From Terana coerulea (Eukaryota > Basidiomycota > Agaricomycetes > Polyporales > Phanerochaetaceae): DNA of 21,849 bases. The position numbers and the translations under genes are program-made. The notes under the pieces were generated by a model. The model made no database searches, was not told where the DNA came from, and saw nothing but the letters and a program-made list of their open reading frames with translations. Numbering within the stretch: the stretch's first letter is position 1; each line of letters starts with the position of its first letter. The stretch is from assembly GCA_024811115.1 (NCBI GenBank), contig JAKOGH010000578.1:1-21849 (forward strand), given 5' to 3'. Below are positions 1-10,600 of this stretch, piece by piece.

Positions 1-1380
1 CACTGCGGAACCCAAGAGATAAATCCCGAGGATTTATGGTGTAAACACGTGGTGGTCTGAAACAAAATGGCCAGTATAAGTCACGCGCATTAATTAGATA
101 TTCCTTTTTGGGAAATATATCCCTTAAATGAACGCGTAAATCTACCCGACTAACTCTATATTCTTCCCGGTAACTCACAGAGCTTTACTCTGAGAATAAA
201 TCCCACATATCTCTCGTGGCTTTTCTGTGGATTTATAATGGGCACATTACTTGAAGGCAACAAGATAAATCGACTAGATAAATAAAAAACAAGTTGCACA
301 TGTATCCAGCATGAACTAGGCAGAGGTCTTCAGAATACATCTGCAGGATTTATTGTAGTGATATATTCCACCTAACACAGTGAGAGATATTGAGGACATA
401 TGGTTGACATGAGTAAAATAAAGAACACAGATATATTCATCATAAATCATGTATTGCATATCTCCAGGATAAATCCAGCAGAACCTCAGACACTTAGAAA
501 CAAAGATGTCTGCAGAAGATAGTAGTTAGTTGCATTCAACATAAGCCTTTTGACTATGGACACTAAACACACAATGCACATTGGTAGATTCACATAGAAT
601 TGTAAATTTAGTGAGAGCTATCAACTTTTGTATACTTTGCACAGTGGCGGCGTATTTGTAGAACTTTGTTGCCCAAGTTAACAACCTCGGCCATTAACTT
701 GGGCAGCGAAGTTCTACAAATACGCTGCCATTGTGCAATGTACACAAAAGTTCAAGATAGTCCTTGCTGGATTTGCAGTTGTATCTGAATATATTAATGT
801 GTGTACTAGTAAGTTTGTTGTCAGTAATCAAAAGTCTCACATTGAATGAGTCTATTTCTAACTACTACATTCAGCAGACATCTATGTTTCTAAGTGTTCA
901 AGGTCCTGCTGAATTTATCCTGGAAATATACGTGATTTATAATGAATATATCTGTGTTCTTTATCTTACTTATGTCAACCGTGTGTCCTCAATATCTCTC
1001 GCTGAGTTAGGTGGAATATATTGCCACAATATATCCTGTGGATGTATTCTGAAGACCTCTGTCTATTTCATGCTGAATACATGTATGACTTGTTTTTATT
1101 TGTCCAAGGAATTTATCTTGTTGCTTACAAGTAATGTGCCCATTATAAATCCACAGAAAAGCTACAAGAGATACAAGGGATTTATTCTCAGAATAAAGCT
1201 CTGTAAGTTATCAGGAAGGATACAGAGTTAGGTGCGCAGATTTACGCATTCATTTAAGTTGTATATCTCCTGAAATGGAATATTTAATCAATCCACGTGA
1301 CTTATGCTGGCCATTTTGTTTCAGACTCCCACGTGTTGACACAATAAATCCCCAGGATTTATCTCTTGGGTTCCGCAGTG
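1..1380. mobile_element. Foldback (full-length palindromic) transposable element
   Basis: The left arm (1 to about 681) is the reverse complement of the right arm (about 694-1380) throughout, collinear from tip to centre, with a 12-nt loop at 682-693. The outer 26 bases are identical in inverted orientation, beginning CACTGCGGAACCCAAGAG; inward the arms differ by roughly 15 percent by eye, with small indels. The element is AT-rich, unlike the GC-rich DNA to its right. Its tips and non-coding content fit a foldback or MITE-like DNA transposon. A 155-codon open frame inside the right arm (764-1231) looks like chance. The window begins exactly at the left tip, so the target duplication cannot be tested. 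The superfamily is not determined. Confidence 0.85.
639..736. repeat. Near-perfect GC-richer hairpin at the centre of the foldback element
   Basis: Bases 639-681 pair with 694-736 with only a few mismatches around a 12-nt loop. This central stem is better conserved than most of the arms and contains GCGGCGTATTTGTAG and its complement. It would form a strong cruciform or RNA hairpin. Confidence 0.8.
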
Positions 1381-1500
1381 TCTGTAAGCCTGGAATTGTT
1401 TAGGCGGTGACCCTCGCTCAGAACCATCAAGTGTCATCGGTCATTAAAATAGAATGAAATACTGAATTGGATTGCTGGTGAAACATTGGTCTTGCGTAAC

Positions 1501-2164
1501 TTATGTGGCCTCTTCCGGTTCCCAGCAATTCCGCCTCATATGCTCCTCAACGGCACCTTGTACGGCGTCGGGTTTGAACAGGCCCGCGTCGCATGCCCTC
1601 CGCAAAATAGCCTCCATCCACTCGCGATGAAAAAGCACACCCGAGCTAGAGCCGTTATTTGCCTTCCCTTCGGGCATCAGGACGGCAGCGACAGGCTCGA
1701 GGGTGAGTTCCATCAGCCGCCTGCGCTGCTCCAAGTCCAGCCGTCCCAGGGAGTAGTGCTCCATGTGCATGAGCTTCAGGTCCTTCGTGCCGGCCATCAC
1801 GTCTCGCGCATTCATGGTGGTCGCCACGGCGTACGCGGCATCCATCCCCGTCGCGTGTGGCGCATAGAGCGTCCTGCGCACGACGCGGTGGCCCTGCGTG
1901 CCTGCGGACCAGGTCAGCGCCCAGAGCAGCGTGGCGGCCGGCTGGCCGCACTGGCGCGTCTCGGCGGCGAGGCGCACGTCCAGCGGCTGGTCCATCTCCT
2001 GTGTACCCTGGCGCATCGGTATGGTCGGCGGGCCAAGGGTCTGTGGGGAAGTCGGCGAAGGTGTCGGAGGTGCCGCTCGAGACGGAGGGGATGGACTCGG
2101 TGCGCAGGCGCGAGGGCCGGAAGGCAGGGGATGTGGAGGCGGAGAGTGGTGGCGAGGACGTCAT
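1501..2164 (-). CDS. Unrecognised fungal protein, reading frame broken once
   Basis: I do not recognise this protein. The C-terminal 165 codons or so (from about 2000 down to the stop at 1501) form a convincing frame with strongly GC-rich third positions, and contain MDQPLDVRLAAETRQCGQ and the stretch EWMEAILRRACDAGLF. The upstream Ser/Thr/Pro-rich frame starting at ATG 2164 (MTSSPPLSASTSPAF) is equally GC3-rich but lies one base out of phase. The two join sensibly near 1998-2004 (GYT to MDQP) if one extra base is assumed. No GT..AG intron that would restore the phase is obvious. An alternative is that the gene begins in the downstream frame with a Pro-rich leader. No membrane segment or signal peptide is visible. 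The start is uncertain; a TATA box lies at 2331-2338. Confidence 0.5.
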
Positions 2165-2330
2165 CGAGTTCTGAGAGCGTGTGCGGATAGGCATGGGGCG
2201 GGCGCATGCGAATGTTTGTGACGTGGGAGAGGGTGGTAGGCACTGTTCGTTGGAAAGAGAGCGGACGCGGAGAGGCGTGATGGTGAGCGTTTGGTGCATG
2301 GCGGTCTTGACGATGCCTGTGTTCTGCGGG

Positions 2331-2338
2331 TTTATATA
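2331..2338 (-). promoter_or_regulatory. TATA box of the minus-strand gene at 1501-2164
   Basis: The minus strand reads TATATAAA here. It lies about 30 bp before an ATG at 2299 and 165 bp before the preferred ATG at 2164, which implies a 5' leader of roughly 130 nt if 2164 is the real start. Confidence 0.55.
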
Positions 2339-2603
2339 CCCGAGTGGTCAATGGCCCGTAACAAAGAATGGGAAGCTTACCGATCAAGGTGGCCGGATGT
2401 GATGCCTGGTCGGCGCGTGGCCACTAGGCAGAGAATACAAGGCAGTCTTACAGCTGCCTATAAGACGCTGCGTGCCTAACGGCACCTCATAAAACGCAGG
2501 AGCAGCATGTAAAACGGGTTTTGGGCGCAGTCGGCCAACGCTCAGTGCTCAACGTCGCACACATGCCGCTTCTGTGGCGTGTGGATGTTCGGTGCTTCAG
2601 GTG

Positions 2604-2608
2604 CCAGG
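2604..2608. repeat. Target-site duplication, left copy
   Basis: CCAGG directly abuts the LTR at 2609 and is repeated at 3970-3974 beyond the other LTR. Five-base duplications are typical of LTR retroelement integration. Confidence 0.8.
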
Positions 2609-2813
2609 TATCAAAATAAGGTCTTGGGGACGGTGCGGGCACTGCGCATAACGTCGAGGACGGTAAGAGTGATGGTGTGCAGCACCCGAGAGGGTGCAAA
2701 CACGTAAGGGATAGGTACAAGTATGTGAGTGACCTATATATGCTACGAGTGGTGTCCGGGTGCAGTAAGCATAGTAACGGTACCTTAATAATACTAAAAT
2801 ACCGAATCTGACA
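2609..2813 (-). repeat. Right (3') LTR of the TRIM-like element
   Basis: The 205-bp copy is about 98.5 percent identical to 3764-3969. It contains a TATATA motif at 2731-2737 that could serve as promoter and a perfect 6-bp stem hairpin (GCACCC/GGGTGC, 2682-2697). Confidence 0.85.
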
Positions 2814-2823
2814 CTCCCCTTCA
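2814..2823 (-). promoter_or_regulatory. Polypurine tract of the TRIM-like element
   Basis: On the minus strand GAAGGGGAG ends exactly where the right LTR starts (TGTCAG). This position and composition are those of a plus-strand priming site, and they set the orientation of the element. Confidence 0.65.
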
Positions 2824-3763
2824 AGCCCTGCAGTGAGAAGACGAGCTGTAGAGGCTTGCAGTGAAAGAACAAGAGAGCAAGGGTAAAGGGAGATATAAAA
2901 GAATGAATGTGGATATGGGGTTCAATGGATATGTGCGAAGCAAGACTTGGGGACATGGGCGAGACGAAGGTGACAAATGGGGGTAAGCAAAAACTCAATC
3001 CAACTGAGAACGTACAAGGGCAAAGACCGAACGCGCATCCGAACACATCGGATGGCGCACCAAATCGCGCGAGTACTCCGACTCCAGCGCGTGCATCAAG
3101 CCAACACTTGGTGACGCTGGTCACCCAATCCAGGGGACGGCGGCACGCATGCCGTGCACAACAGCGCTCACCTCGCAAGGGAGCCTGTTTGCGTCTGCAC
3201 CTCGATACAACCAGGAGTATCCAACTCCTAACCCTAGACCATATACTTGTCCACCAATCGCAGATGGCGCTCTTGAAGGCGCGCGAGTGCTTGCGGAAAG
3301 ACGCACGGATGAACGAACGAGGATGCTGACAGTCGGGATATCAGCGGCGCGTCGGTGTCGAGTCCTCTTCAGGACACTGATCGGATAGGCGGCGACGGCG
3401 GCGGGACAGCTCAGCGCATGAGCGTCGACGAAAGCACGATGGGCCGCGAGATCAACTCGACCGAATGACGACGGGAGTGGCGCAGGCAGGCACGGCTGCC
3501 GCGCGGATGAACGGATGGAGCTCAGGCCAGGAACGGCTAGCGAGCGATGAGCGGATTCGGCGCAGCGAAGCGCCGAGAGTCGCAGAGGGCGGCGTCGGCC
3601 GACGACGACGCAAAGTCGTACGAGGGGTGTGGTCGACAGCGAGAGCGACGTGGGGAATAGCGACGGGGCCATAGAATGAACGAGAGGTCCCCAAGAGTGC
3701 CGGTCGAAGGGGTAAGAGACCGACAGGCGGCTTTGGTGCCGGGAGCCAACCGGGACGCGTTTG

Positions 3764-3969
3764 TATCAAAATAAGGTCTTGGGGACGGCGCGGGCACTGC
3801 GCATAACGTCGAGGACGGTAAGAGTGATGGTGTGCAGCACCCGAGAGGGTGCAAACGCGTAAGGGATAGGTACAAGTATGTGAGTGACCTATATATGCTA
3901 CGAGTGGTGTCCGGGTGCAGTAAGCATAGTAACGGTACCTTAATAATACTAAAATACCGAAATCTGACA
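3764..3969 (-). repeat. Left (5') LTR of the TRIM-like element
   Basis: This is the second copy, 206 bp. Relative to 2609-2813 it carries C for T and G for A at two sites and one extra A near its TGTCAG end. Confidence 0.85.
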
Positions 3970-3974
3970 CCAGG
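3970..3974. repeat. Target-site duplication, right copy
   Basis: CCAGG directly follows the LTR that ends at 3969. The empty site would read GGTGCCAGGTGCCAAC. Confidence 0.8.
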
Positions 3975-4607
3975 TGCCAACTGCGTGCAAAGTCAGATTT
4001 CGGCCAGACGGAAAGCCTCTAAGAAGCCTTTCAACGGCCTTCCTTTCAGAGTGAGAATGCCCGAAAGGATCCCCTTTGGGTCGAAAAGGAAGACCTTCCG
4101 AAAGGTTTTGCGCACTTTCCCTTGCGCCTAAAATCCGAGCATGCCTGCCAGTGCTTGCGGGTGCCAGGTGCCGCACGGGCGATAGGCAACCGTCTCGATG
4201 CTCTGATTCGTATGGACGCTCCCCTGGGTACGAGACTGAAGGCAAGCGAACGGATTGGCAGGTGCCACGAGGAACCACGTGGCAGCACCTAACACCACGC
4301 CGTGCGCCACAAAGCCTCCGGGCGTGCCATCAGCGCGCACGCCAGATCAGGAAGCACACGGGCTCTGATGGCGGGATGCCGATCGATTTCGATCTCAGGA
4401 TCTGCAACAGCGTGGACGAGCAGCGTGGTCGGTCTCCACCATGTCTCACGTTGTCTCACGCTGTCGGCAGCAGAGACGTCGCTCGGACCCGGGGTGTGCT
4501 GTCACGCTGACTCGCCCCGGCGGCCGTGTTTTCGGTTGCGGGCAGCAGAGTCAAACGCTATAAGCGTCCGCGTCCCCGTTGCGATCGGCGACCACACTGT
4601 TTTCGCG
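3975..4607. other. Intergenic region upstream of the ABC transporter gene
   Basis: I see no gene here. The part 4010-4130 is dense in CCTTTC and GAAAGG words in both orientations, which gives several short imperfect stems. A CACGTG E-box (4276-4281) sits in an imperfect inverted repeat (GGTGCCACG / CACGTGGCAGCACC, 4261-4289). The motif CAGGTGCC recurs near 2599, 3971, 4165 and 4258. The region may hold the promoter of the gene at 4608. Confidence 0.4.
4559..4564 (+). promoter_or_regulatory. Candidate TATA box of the ABC transporter gene
   Basis: TATAAG lies 49 bp before the chosen ATG at 4608, a spacing similar to the TATA boxes of the other genes in this window. Confidence 0.35.
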
Positions 4608-7600
4608 ATGCTCCCGCTCACCGAACTGCTCTTGCCGACGCTCGCCGCCGCAGTCTCTCTGCCGCTGCTGCTCGGACACGCGACCGTGGTGTACTACAAG
4701 AAGAAGGATGCGGAGGACCCGCCCGGCCTGCGCGTCGGCGCGCTGACGCGCTTGCTCAGGCTGGCGCGCGCCCTCTGCTGCGCTGCGCTGCTCGCGCTGG
4801 CGCTGTACCAGTCCTGGAGCTCCTCCGACTGGTCTTGGGCGAGCATCGGTCTCTGCGCGACTTTCGTACGTGTCACGTGTCAACGGTTTGCCGGACGCTC
4901 TACTAACTCAGCATCGGCGCAGGGATATACCACCGTCCTCAGCCTCGCCCGTTGTCTCCCAAACCTATCGTCGTCTCTGAACTACATCGTGTCCGTGCAC
5001 CTCACTGTCGTCTTGCTGCTCACGTGGGGCATATATGCCTACCGTGACCTCTGGCCGCTCGCGACGTTCACCCTCGCGCCCGCGGACGGCAGTGAAGGAC
5101 CGCTCCTCTGGGTCAAGCTCACCCTGCTGTCTGCCGCCGCCGTCGCCATCCCGTTCGTCAGCCCACGCACGTTCATCCCATACGACGCCCAGGTGCGCTT
5201 GTCCGCGTCCCGCTTGCGGCGTGTCATGCTGACTGGGCCGGATGTATGCAGGACACGGCGGCGGCGGAGGGCCCGGAGCAGACCGCGTCCGTGCTCTCGC
5301 GCCTGCTCTTCACCTGGCTCGACGCATTTATTCTCTTCGCCGCTCGCAACCCGAAGCTGGCGCAGCACGAGCTGCCGGCCCTTGCGCGACGCGGACGCGA
5401 TGCGACACCTCGTCGGTCGGAGCTTCCCCGTGCGTCGCCTTTCCGTGCACCGTCGTCTCCCCCGCCTGCTGACTATATGCGCGCGGCGTTGGGTAGTACC
5501 TCGACCCGCTGCAGCGTGGGTCTCAGCGGCACCTGTTCTGGCGGCTGATGCGCCTGTACTGTGCGTCTCGCTTCCTCCCCGTTTTCTTGCGTCTGCGGTG
5601 TTCACCCGAACGGCAGTCTGGGAGCACGTCGAGCTCGTGCTGCTGCTGACCATCATGGGCCCGACGTACTTCATCGCGCCGGCGGCGATCAACCGCATCC
5701 TCACGTGCGCCCCTCCCTCCTCCCCTCCGCGCCACAGGAGGCTGACCAGCCGCGTGACCATGCAGGTACATCGAGACCGGCGGCGCCGGGCGCCATCGTG
5801 CGCCCCTGGGTGTGGCTCGCGCTGCTCCTCCTCGGGCCCGTGTCCATCACGCTCGTCTCGGGCCGGTACATGTTCGTCGTCGTGCGTCGCCCCTTCCTCC
5901 TCGCGTGTGTGTGTGTATTATGCTGAATGGGGTGCTGGGCGGTTAGTTGCGCGTGCTGGCGTGCGCGCAGGGCGTGCTGACGCAGCTCGTGTTCGAGCAC
6001 GCGCTGCGCATGCGCGTCGGCGCCGAGGCGCGCACAGACGCCGAACAGGACACCATCCAGCCCGACACCGACGTGCCCGCTGTCGAAGACGAGAACGCCG
6101 AGGCGCCGTCCGCGAGCGCGAGCACGACCGCCGCGTCCCCCGCCTCCGAGCCCGACACGGCCGTCGGCGCCGACGCAGGTCACGATGCAGATGAAGGTGG
6201 GGACGGGAAGACGGCGGGCGGGCAGAGCAGCCTCGTCGGCCGGCTCACGAACCTCGTCACGAACGACGTCGGCGCGCTCGAGGCGGGCCAGACGTTCATC
6301 ATGACCGGTGCGTGCTTTCCTATCCCGCGTTGCGGGGCTGTGTGCTGATGGGTGGATGGATGGGCGGGCAGTGTACTACACGCCGCTGCAGATCGCGGGC
6401 AGCATCGTGTTCCTGCATGCCATCCTCGGCTGGAGGTGCGTGTCTCTCGTCCCTGGCCTGACGCCCCCGCTGACGCGGCGCTGGGACATGTGCGGTGCGC
6501 GCAGCGTGTTCGTCGGCGTGGCGGCGATGCTCGTCGCGATGGGCGGGCCCGCGCTCATCACGCGGTTCGCGCAGCGGCTGCAGGTCGCGAAGATGAAAAC
6601 CGTACGTCCCGCGCCCTCTCCTTTACATCCCCCTCTCCTAAACGCCCCGGCAGACCGACGCGCGCGTCAGTCTCGTCAGCGAAGGTGCGCCGCCTTTTCG
6701 TTTGCCCCTCCGTGTTTGTGTATGTTGAGGTTGGATGTGGGTGTGTCGGGCAGTGTTCGGCTCCGCGGTGCGCATGGTGAAGCTCTTCGGCTGGGAGGCG
6801 CGCGTCGCGGCGCAGATCGACGCGCGGCGGCGCGCGGAGCTCGTGCTCACGCGCCGGTTCCGCGTGCTCGGGCTGCTGCAGAGCCTCTCCAGGTGCGTTT
6901 CTCCTCCTTTCCTTTTTATGTGCGCTGGCGACGAGAGTTGATGGGGTGGTGGGGTGCGAACAGTAATGTGCCGCCGATGCTGAGCATGGTGCTGACGTTT
7001 GCGACGTATGTGAGTCGGCGGGGTTGTGTGTGCGTGTGGCGTGCGGGCTGACGCGGTGGACATGGGTAGACGTTGGTGATGAAGCAGCAGCTTACCGGTG
7101 CGCCGTTCTTGTCTTTCCTTCCTAGTCTCATGTGTGTTGATGGGCACCCGCAGCCTCGCGCGTGTTCTCCTCCGTCTCCATCTTCGCCATACTGCAGGAC
7201 AACTTCCGGGGCACCGCGTCCGGCATCCCGACGCTCATCCAATGTGAGCCTTTCCACCTTCGTTTTGTGGGTGTGTGCGGCTGATAAGGGGCGTGCGGGC
7301 AGCGTGGGTCGCGCTGAGCCGGATCGACGCGTTCCTGCGCAAGGTGCGCGCAGAGAGCATATCGTTGTCTCCTCACACTGACGAACGTGCCGCAGACCGA
7401 GCTCCTGGACGCCTACACCGCCTCGAACGCCGCCGCCGCCCGCCCAACCGACACGTCTCCAGAGGGACGACGGCGCGATCGGCATCCGCGCGGCGGCCTT
7501 CACGTGGGACAAAGAGACGGCCGTCTCTGATCGTGCGGCGCACACCCGGCGCGCGTTCCGGCTGCGCGTCGAGGACGAGGTCGTGTTCGCGCGCGGCGCG

Positions 7601-10600
7601 GTGAACCTCGTCGTCGGCCCGACGGGGTGCGGCAAGACGTCGCTGCTCATGGCGCTTCTCGGTGCGCCACCTCCTGCATTCTTTGTCGTTTCTGTGTGTG
7701 GGCTGATAGCAGGTGGACGCAGGCGAGATGCATTACACGCCGACGGCCCCGGGGGCGTATGTATCGCTGCCGAGAAAGGGCGGGGTCGCGTACCACGCGC
7801 AGGAGAGCTGGGTGCTGAACGACACGATCCGCGTGCGTGCTTCGGCCTTCTGCAGGAGGGAATTTCGCTGACAGAGAGTAGAACAACATCGTCTTCGGGG
7901 CGCCGTTTGACGAGGAGCGGTACACTAAAGGTCGGTCTCACGGCTGGATGTTTATAACGGAGCTGATGGACGAGGAACGGCAGTGATAAGGCAGTGCGCG
8001 CTCGACAGGGATATTGGCCTGTTTGAGGCGGGCGACGCGACCGAGGTTGGGGAGCGCGGGATCACACTAAGGTCAGTGTTGCAGGAATTTTTGCACTAAA
8101 TCCATGTGTTGACTGGTGGCGTAGTGGAGGTCAAAAAGTGCGCGAACGGTTCAGGTGAAGAGAATAGTCACTGATGGTGTTACAGGCACGGATTACGCTC
8201 GCGCGTGCGGTGTACTCGACTGCGGAGATCCTTCTTCTCGACGATGTACGTGAAGCGGGCCGTTCAGCTATATGCCTCCCCGTTGATAAACTTGCACAGG
8301 TCCTCGCTGCGCTCGACGTGCACACTGCGCAGTGGATCGTCGACCGCTGCCTCCGGGGCGACCTCGTCAAGAGCCGCACCGTCATCCTCGTCGTACGCCT
8401 CCTCCTCTCCATCCCTGGTCCCATTTCTCACTGAGCTCTTTGTGTATAGACGCACAATGTCGCGCTCGCGACGCCCATCGCCGACTTTGTCGTCTCGCTC
8501 GGCTCGGACGGGCGCATCAAGAGCCAGGGATCTCTGTCGGACGCGATGTCGCGCAACGCAGAGCTCTCCGCAGTGGTCGCGGAGGAGAAGGCCCATGGTG
8601 GCGATGCAGACGTAGAAGACGGAAAGAAGACCGAGGCGGGTGAGGCGGCGCGGACGGCGAGTGGGAAACTGACCGTCGAGGAGGAGGTCTCGGAGGGGCA
8701 CGTTGGCTGGTCCGCAGGTGTGCATGTCACCATTTAAAGCGGATAAAAATGCTAACTTTGGCGTAGTGAAGCTGCTGCTGTCGAACACCGCCAGCGGGCC
8801 GCGCGTCTGGGCCTTCTGGGCGACGTTCCTCGCCGCGATGGTGTGCTCGCAGGCGACTGCGATCCTCAACCGCTGGCTCCTCGGCCTCTGGGCGCGGCAG
8901 TACGAAGAGCACGATGTCGGCGAGGTCTCAGTGCCGTAGTACGTGGATTGACGCCGTACGGGGCTTTGAATAAGGAGCTGATGGCTGGATAGCTATTTGG
9001 GGCTGTTCGTCGCGGGCACTGTGCTTGCGCTCGTCATCGAGGGCACGGCGTTCACGTTCTACACGTTCGGCATGCTGCGCGCCGCGCGTGTCGTCCACCG
9101 CGAGCTCGTGGACAGCGTGCTGCGCGCCACGATGCGGTACGCCTCTCTCGCCTCCTTCATCCGCTGTGTCGACGCTGACGTGCGTGGAACAGGTGGCTCG
9201 ACCAGACGCCGTCGTCGCGCATCCTCGTGCGCTGCACGGGCGACATCGCGGCCGTGGACGGCATGGTCGCGATGAGCCTGTACATGGTCGTCGACTGGGG
9301 CCTCGTCGTCCTCCTCCGCTTCGCCGCCGTCCTCCTCTTCTCGCCCGTCTTCCTGCTCCCCGGCGTGCTCGTCGTCGTCGCCGGCGGCGTGCTCGGCCGG
9401 GTCTTCATCGCCGCGCACCTCGCGGTGAAGCGCGAGATGAGCAATGCGCACGCGCCGATCGTGGGCCAGGTGAGCGCGGCGGTTGCCGGGCTAGGTGAAT
9501 TTTGCTTCAGGGGTGGGATGGGCTGTGCGACGCTCATTGGTGTGTAGTGTCTATTCGGGCGTATGGCGCCCAGGCGGCTTTCAGGCATGAGCTGTATCGC
9601 TCGATCGATCGGTACACGACGGCGGCCAAGACTTATAGGAACCTCTTCAGGTGCGCATACTCCTCCGGGGCATTGAAATCTCGAGCTGACCGCGAGTCAT
9701 AGATGGGTTTCCATCCGCGGAGATGCGCTGTCAGGCTCGTTCTCGGCCGCCGTCGGGGCGTATCTCGTCTATTATTCACGCCGGGACCCCTCTACGATTG
9801 GATTCTCTCTGAGCATGGCAGGTGTGTTAAATATTACAGCGATCTTTTTCGTGCAGAGGACTGGACTCAGTGGGTGGTCTTTCATAGCGAGCTTCAGTAA
9901 TATGATCATTTGGTGGTTCCGGGGTCTGAACGACTTCCAAGTGCAAGGTACGCTCCGACGTATTTATTCTGTAATGGGTGGAACTCATGAATTATTCCAG
10001 GAAACAGGTACGCATTGTGATCGAAATGAGACCGCAGCGACTGACTCATACACGCAGCCTTGAAAGGATTCAGCAGTATCTGGCAATCGATCATGAACCT
10101 GCACCGACTGATGCCGGGATCCCACCGGCATATTGGCCGACAAACGGAGATTTGACAGTGGAGAATCTCTCGGCGCGCTACTCCGGGGTATTAACATAGC
10201 ATTTACAATTCTGTCAGGTGGCTCATGGTAGACCTTAGGACGGACCAGAGGTTTTGCACAGCATCTCGTTTACGATCAAGTCGGGCGAACGGGTAGGAAT
10301 CGGTGCGTTAACTTTGCATTCTGCATTTGGATGCCATCGCTGAATCATATTTTTGCAGTTGGCAGGACTGGCAGCGGAAAGGTGAGAGCTCACGACCCTT
10401 CACGATACTCCAGTTTGCTCATCGGATGCAGAGTTCCTTGATGCTGGCGCTGCTACGGGGCATCCCCACTACCGGAAAGGTCTTTGTTCAGCGGCCTGCC
10501 CACAGACGCTATCAACCTCGACGCGCTGCGCACGAGCATCACCATCATCCCCCAAGTGGTCAGTGCTTTTTCCCGTTTGTTGCCAGGATTACGTACTTAT

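Larger units (their letters stand above)
2609..3969 (-). mobile_element. Complete non-autonomous LTR retroelement (TRIM/SMART-like)
   Basis: Two direct repeats of 205 and 206 bp flank a 950-bp interior, and the whole unit is bounded by a 5-bp target duplication CCAGG (2604-2608 and 3970-3974). The minus strand is the likely sense strand. The LTR then begins TGTCAGATT and ends TTTTGATA, and the right LTR is immediately preceded by a purine tract GAAGGGGAG, as expected for a polypurine tract. A TGG-starting primer-site candidate (TGGCTCCCGGCACCA, plus-strand 3734-3748) lies 15 nt inside the left LTR. The interior has no recognisable gag, protease, integrase or reverse transcriptase. One 183-codon open frame (3121-3672, minus) is not recognisable and may be chance. 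The LTRs differ by two transitions and one indel, so the insertion is recent. It must have been mobilised by another element's enzymes. Confidence 0.85.

Noticed and set aside
764..1231. 155-codon open frame inside the foldback element
   Set aside because: It lies wholly in the right arm of an AT-rich palindrome, has no recognisable domain, and the matching left arm does not keep the frame open.
1..1380. Palindrome as an assembly artefact from an inverted chimeric read
   Set aside because: The two arms differ by many substitutions and small indels, which a recent artefact would not show.
2609..2813. LTR carrying a 5S rRNA-like promoter, as in Cassandra elements
   Set aside because: I looked for 5S A and C box sequences in the LTR and found none; only a TATATA box and a short hairpin are present.
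3121..3672. 183-codon minus-strand frame as a possible gag of the TRIM-like element
   Set aside because: It has no zinc knuckle, no capsid-like pattern, and an Arg/Ser/Pro-rich composition as expected from chance in GC-rich DNA.
5039..5761. 240-codon minus-strand open frame opposite the ABC gene
   Set aside because: It is a shadow produced by GC-rich third positions on the plus strand, with Arg-rich low-complexity translation.
4302..6194. Single 630-codon open frame covering the start of the ABC gene
   Set aside because: It reads through introns 4866-4922 and 5193-5251 and then leaves the true frame. Only its parts at 4608-4865 and 4923-5192 are coding in that frame.
6916..7941. 341-codon minus-strand open frame
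   Set aside because: It runs antisense across at least nine exon/intron boundaries of the ABC gene; composition alone explains it.
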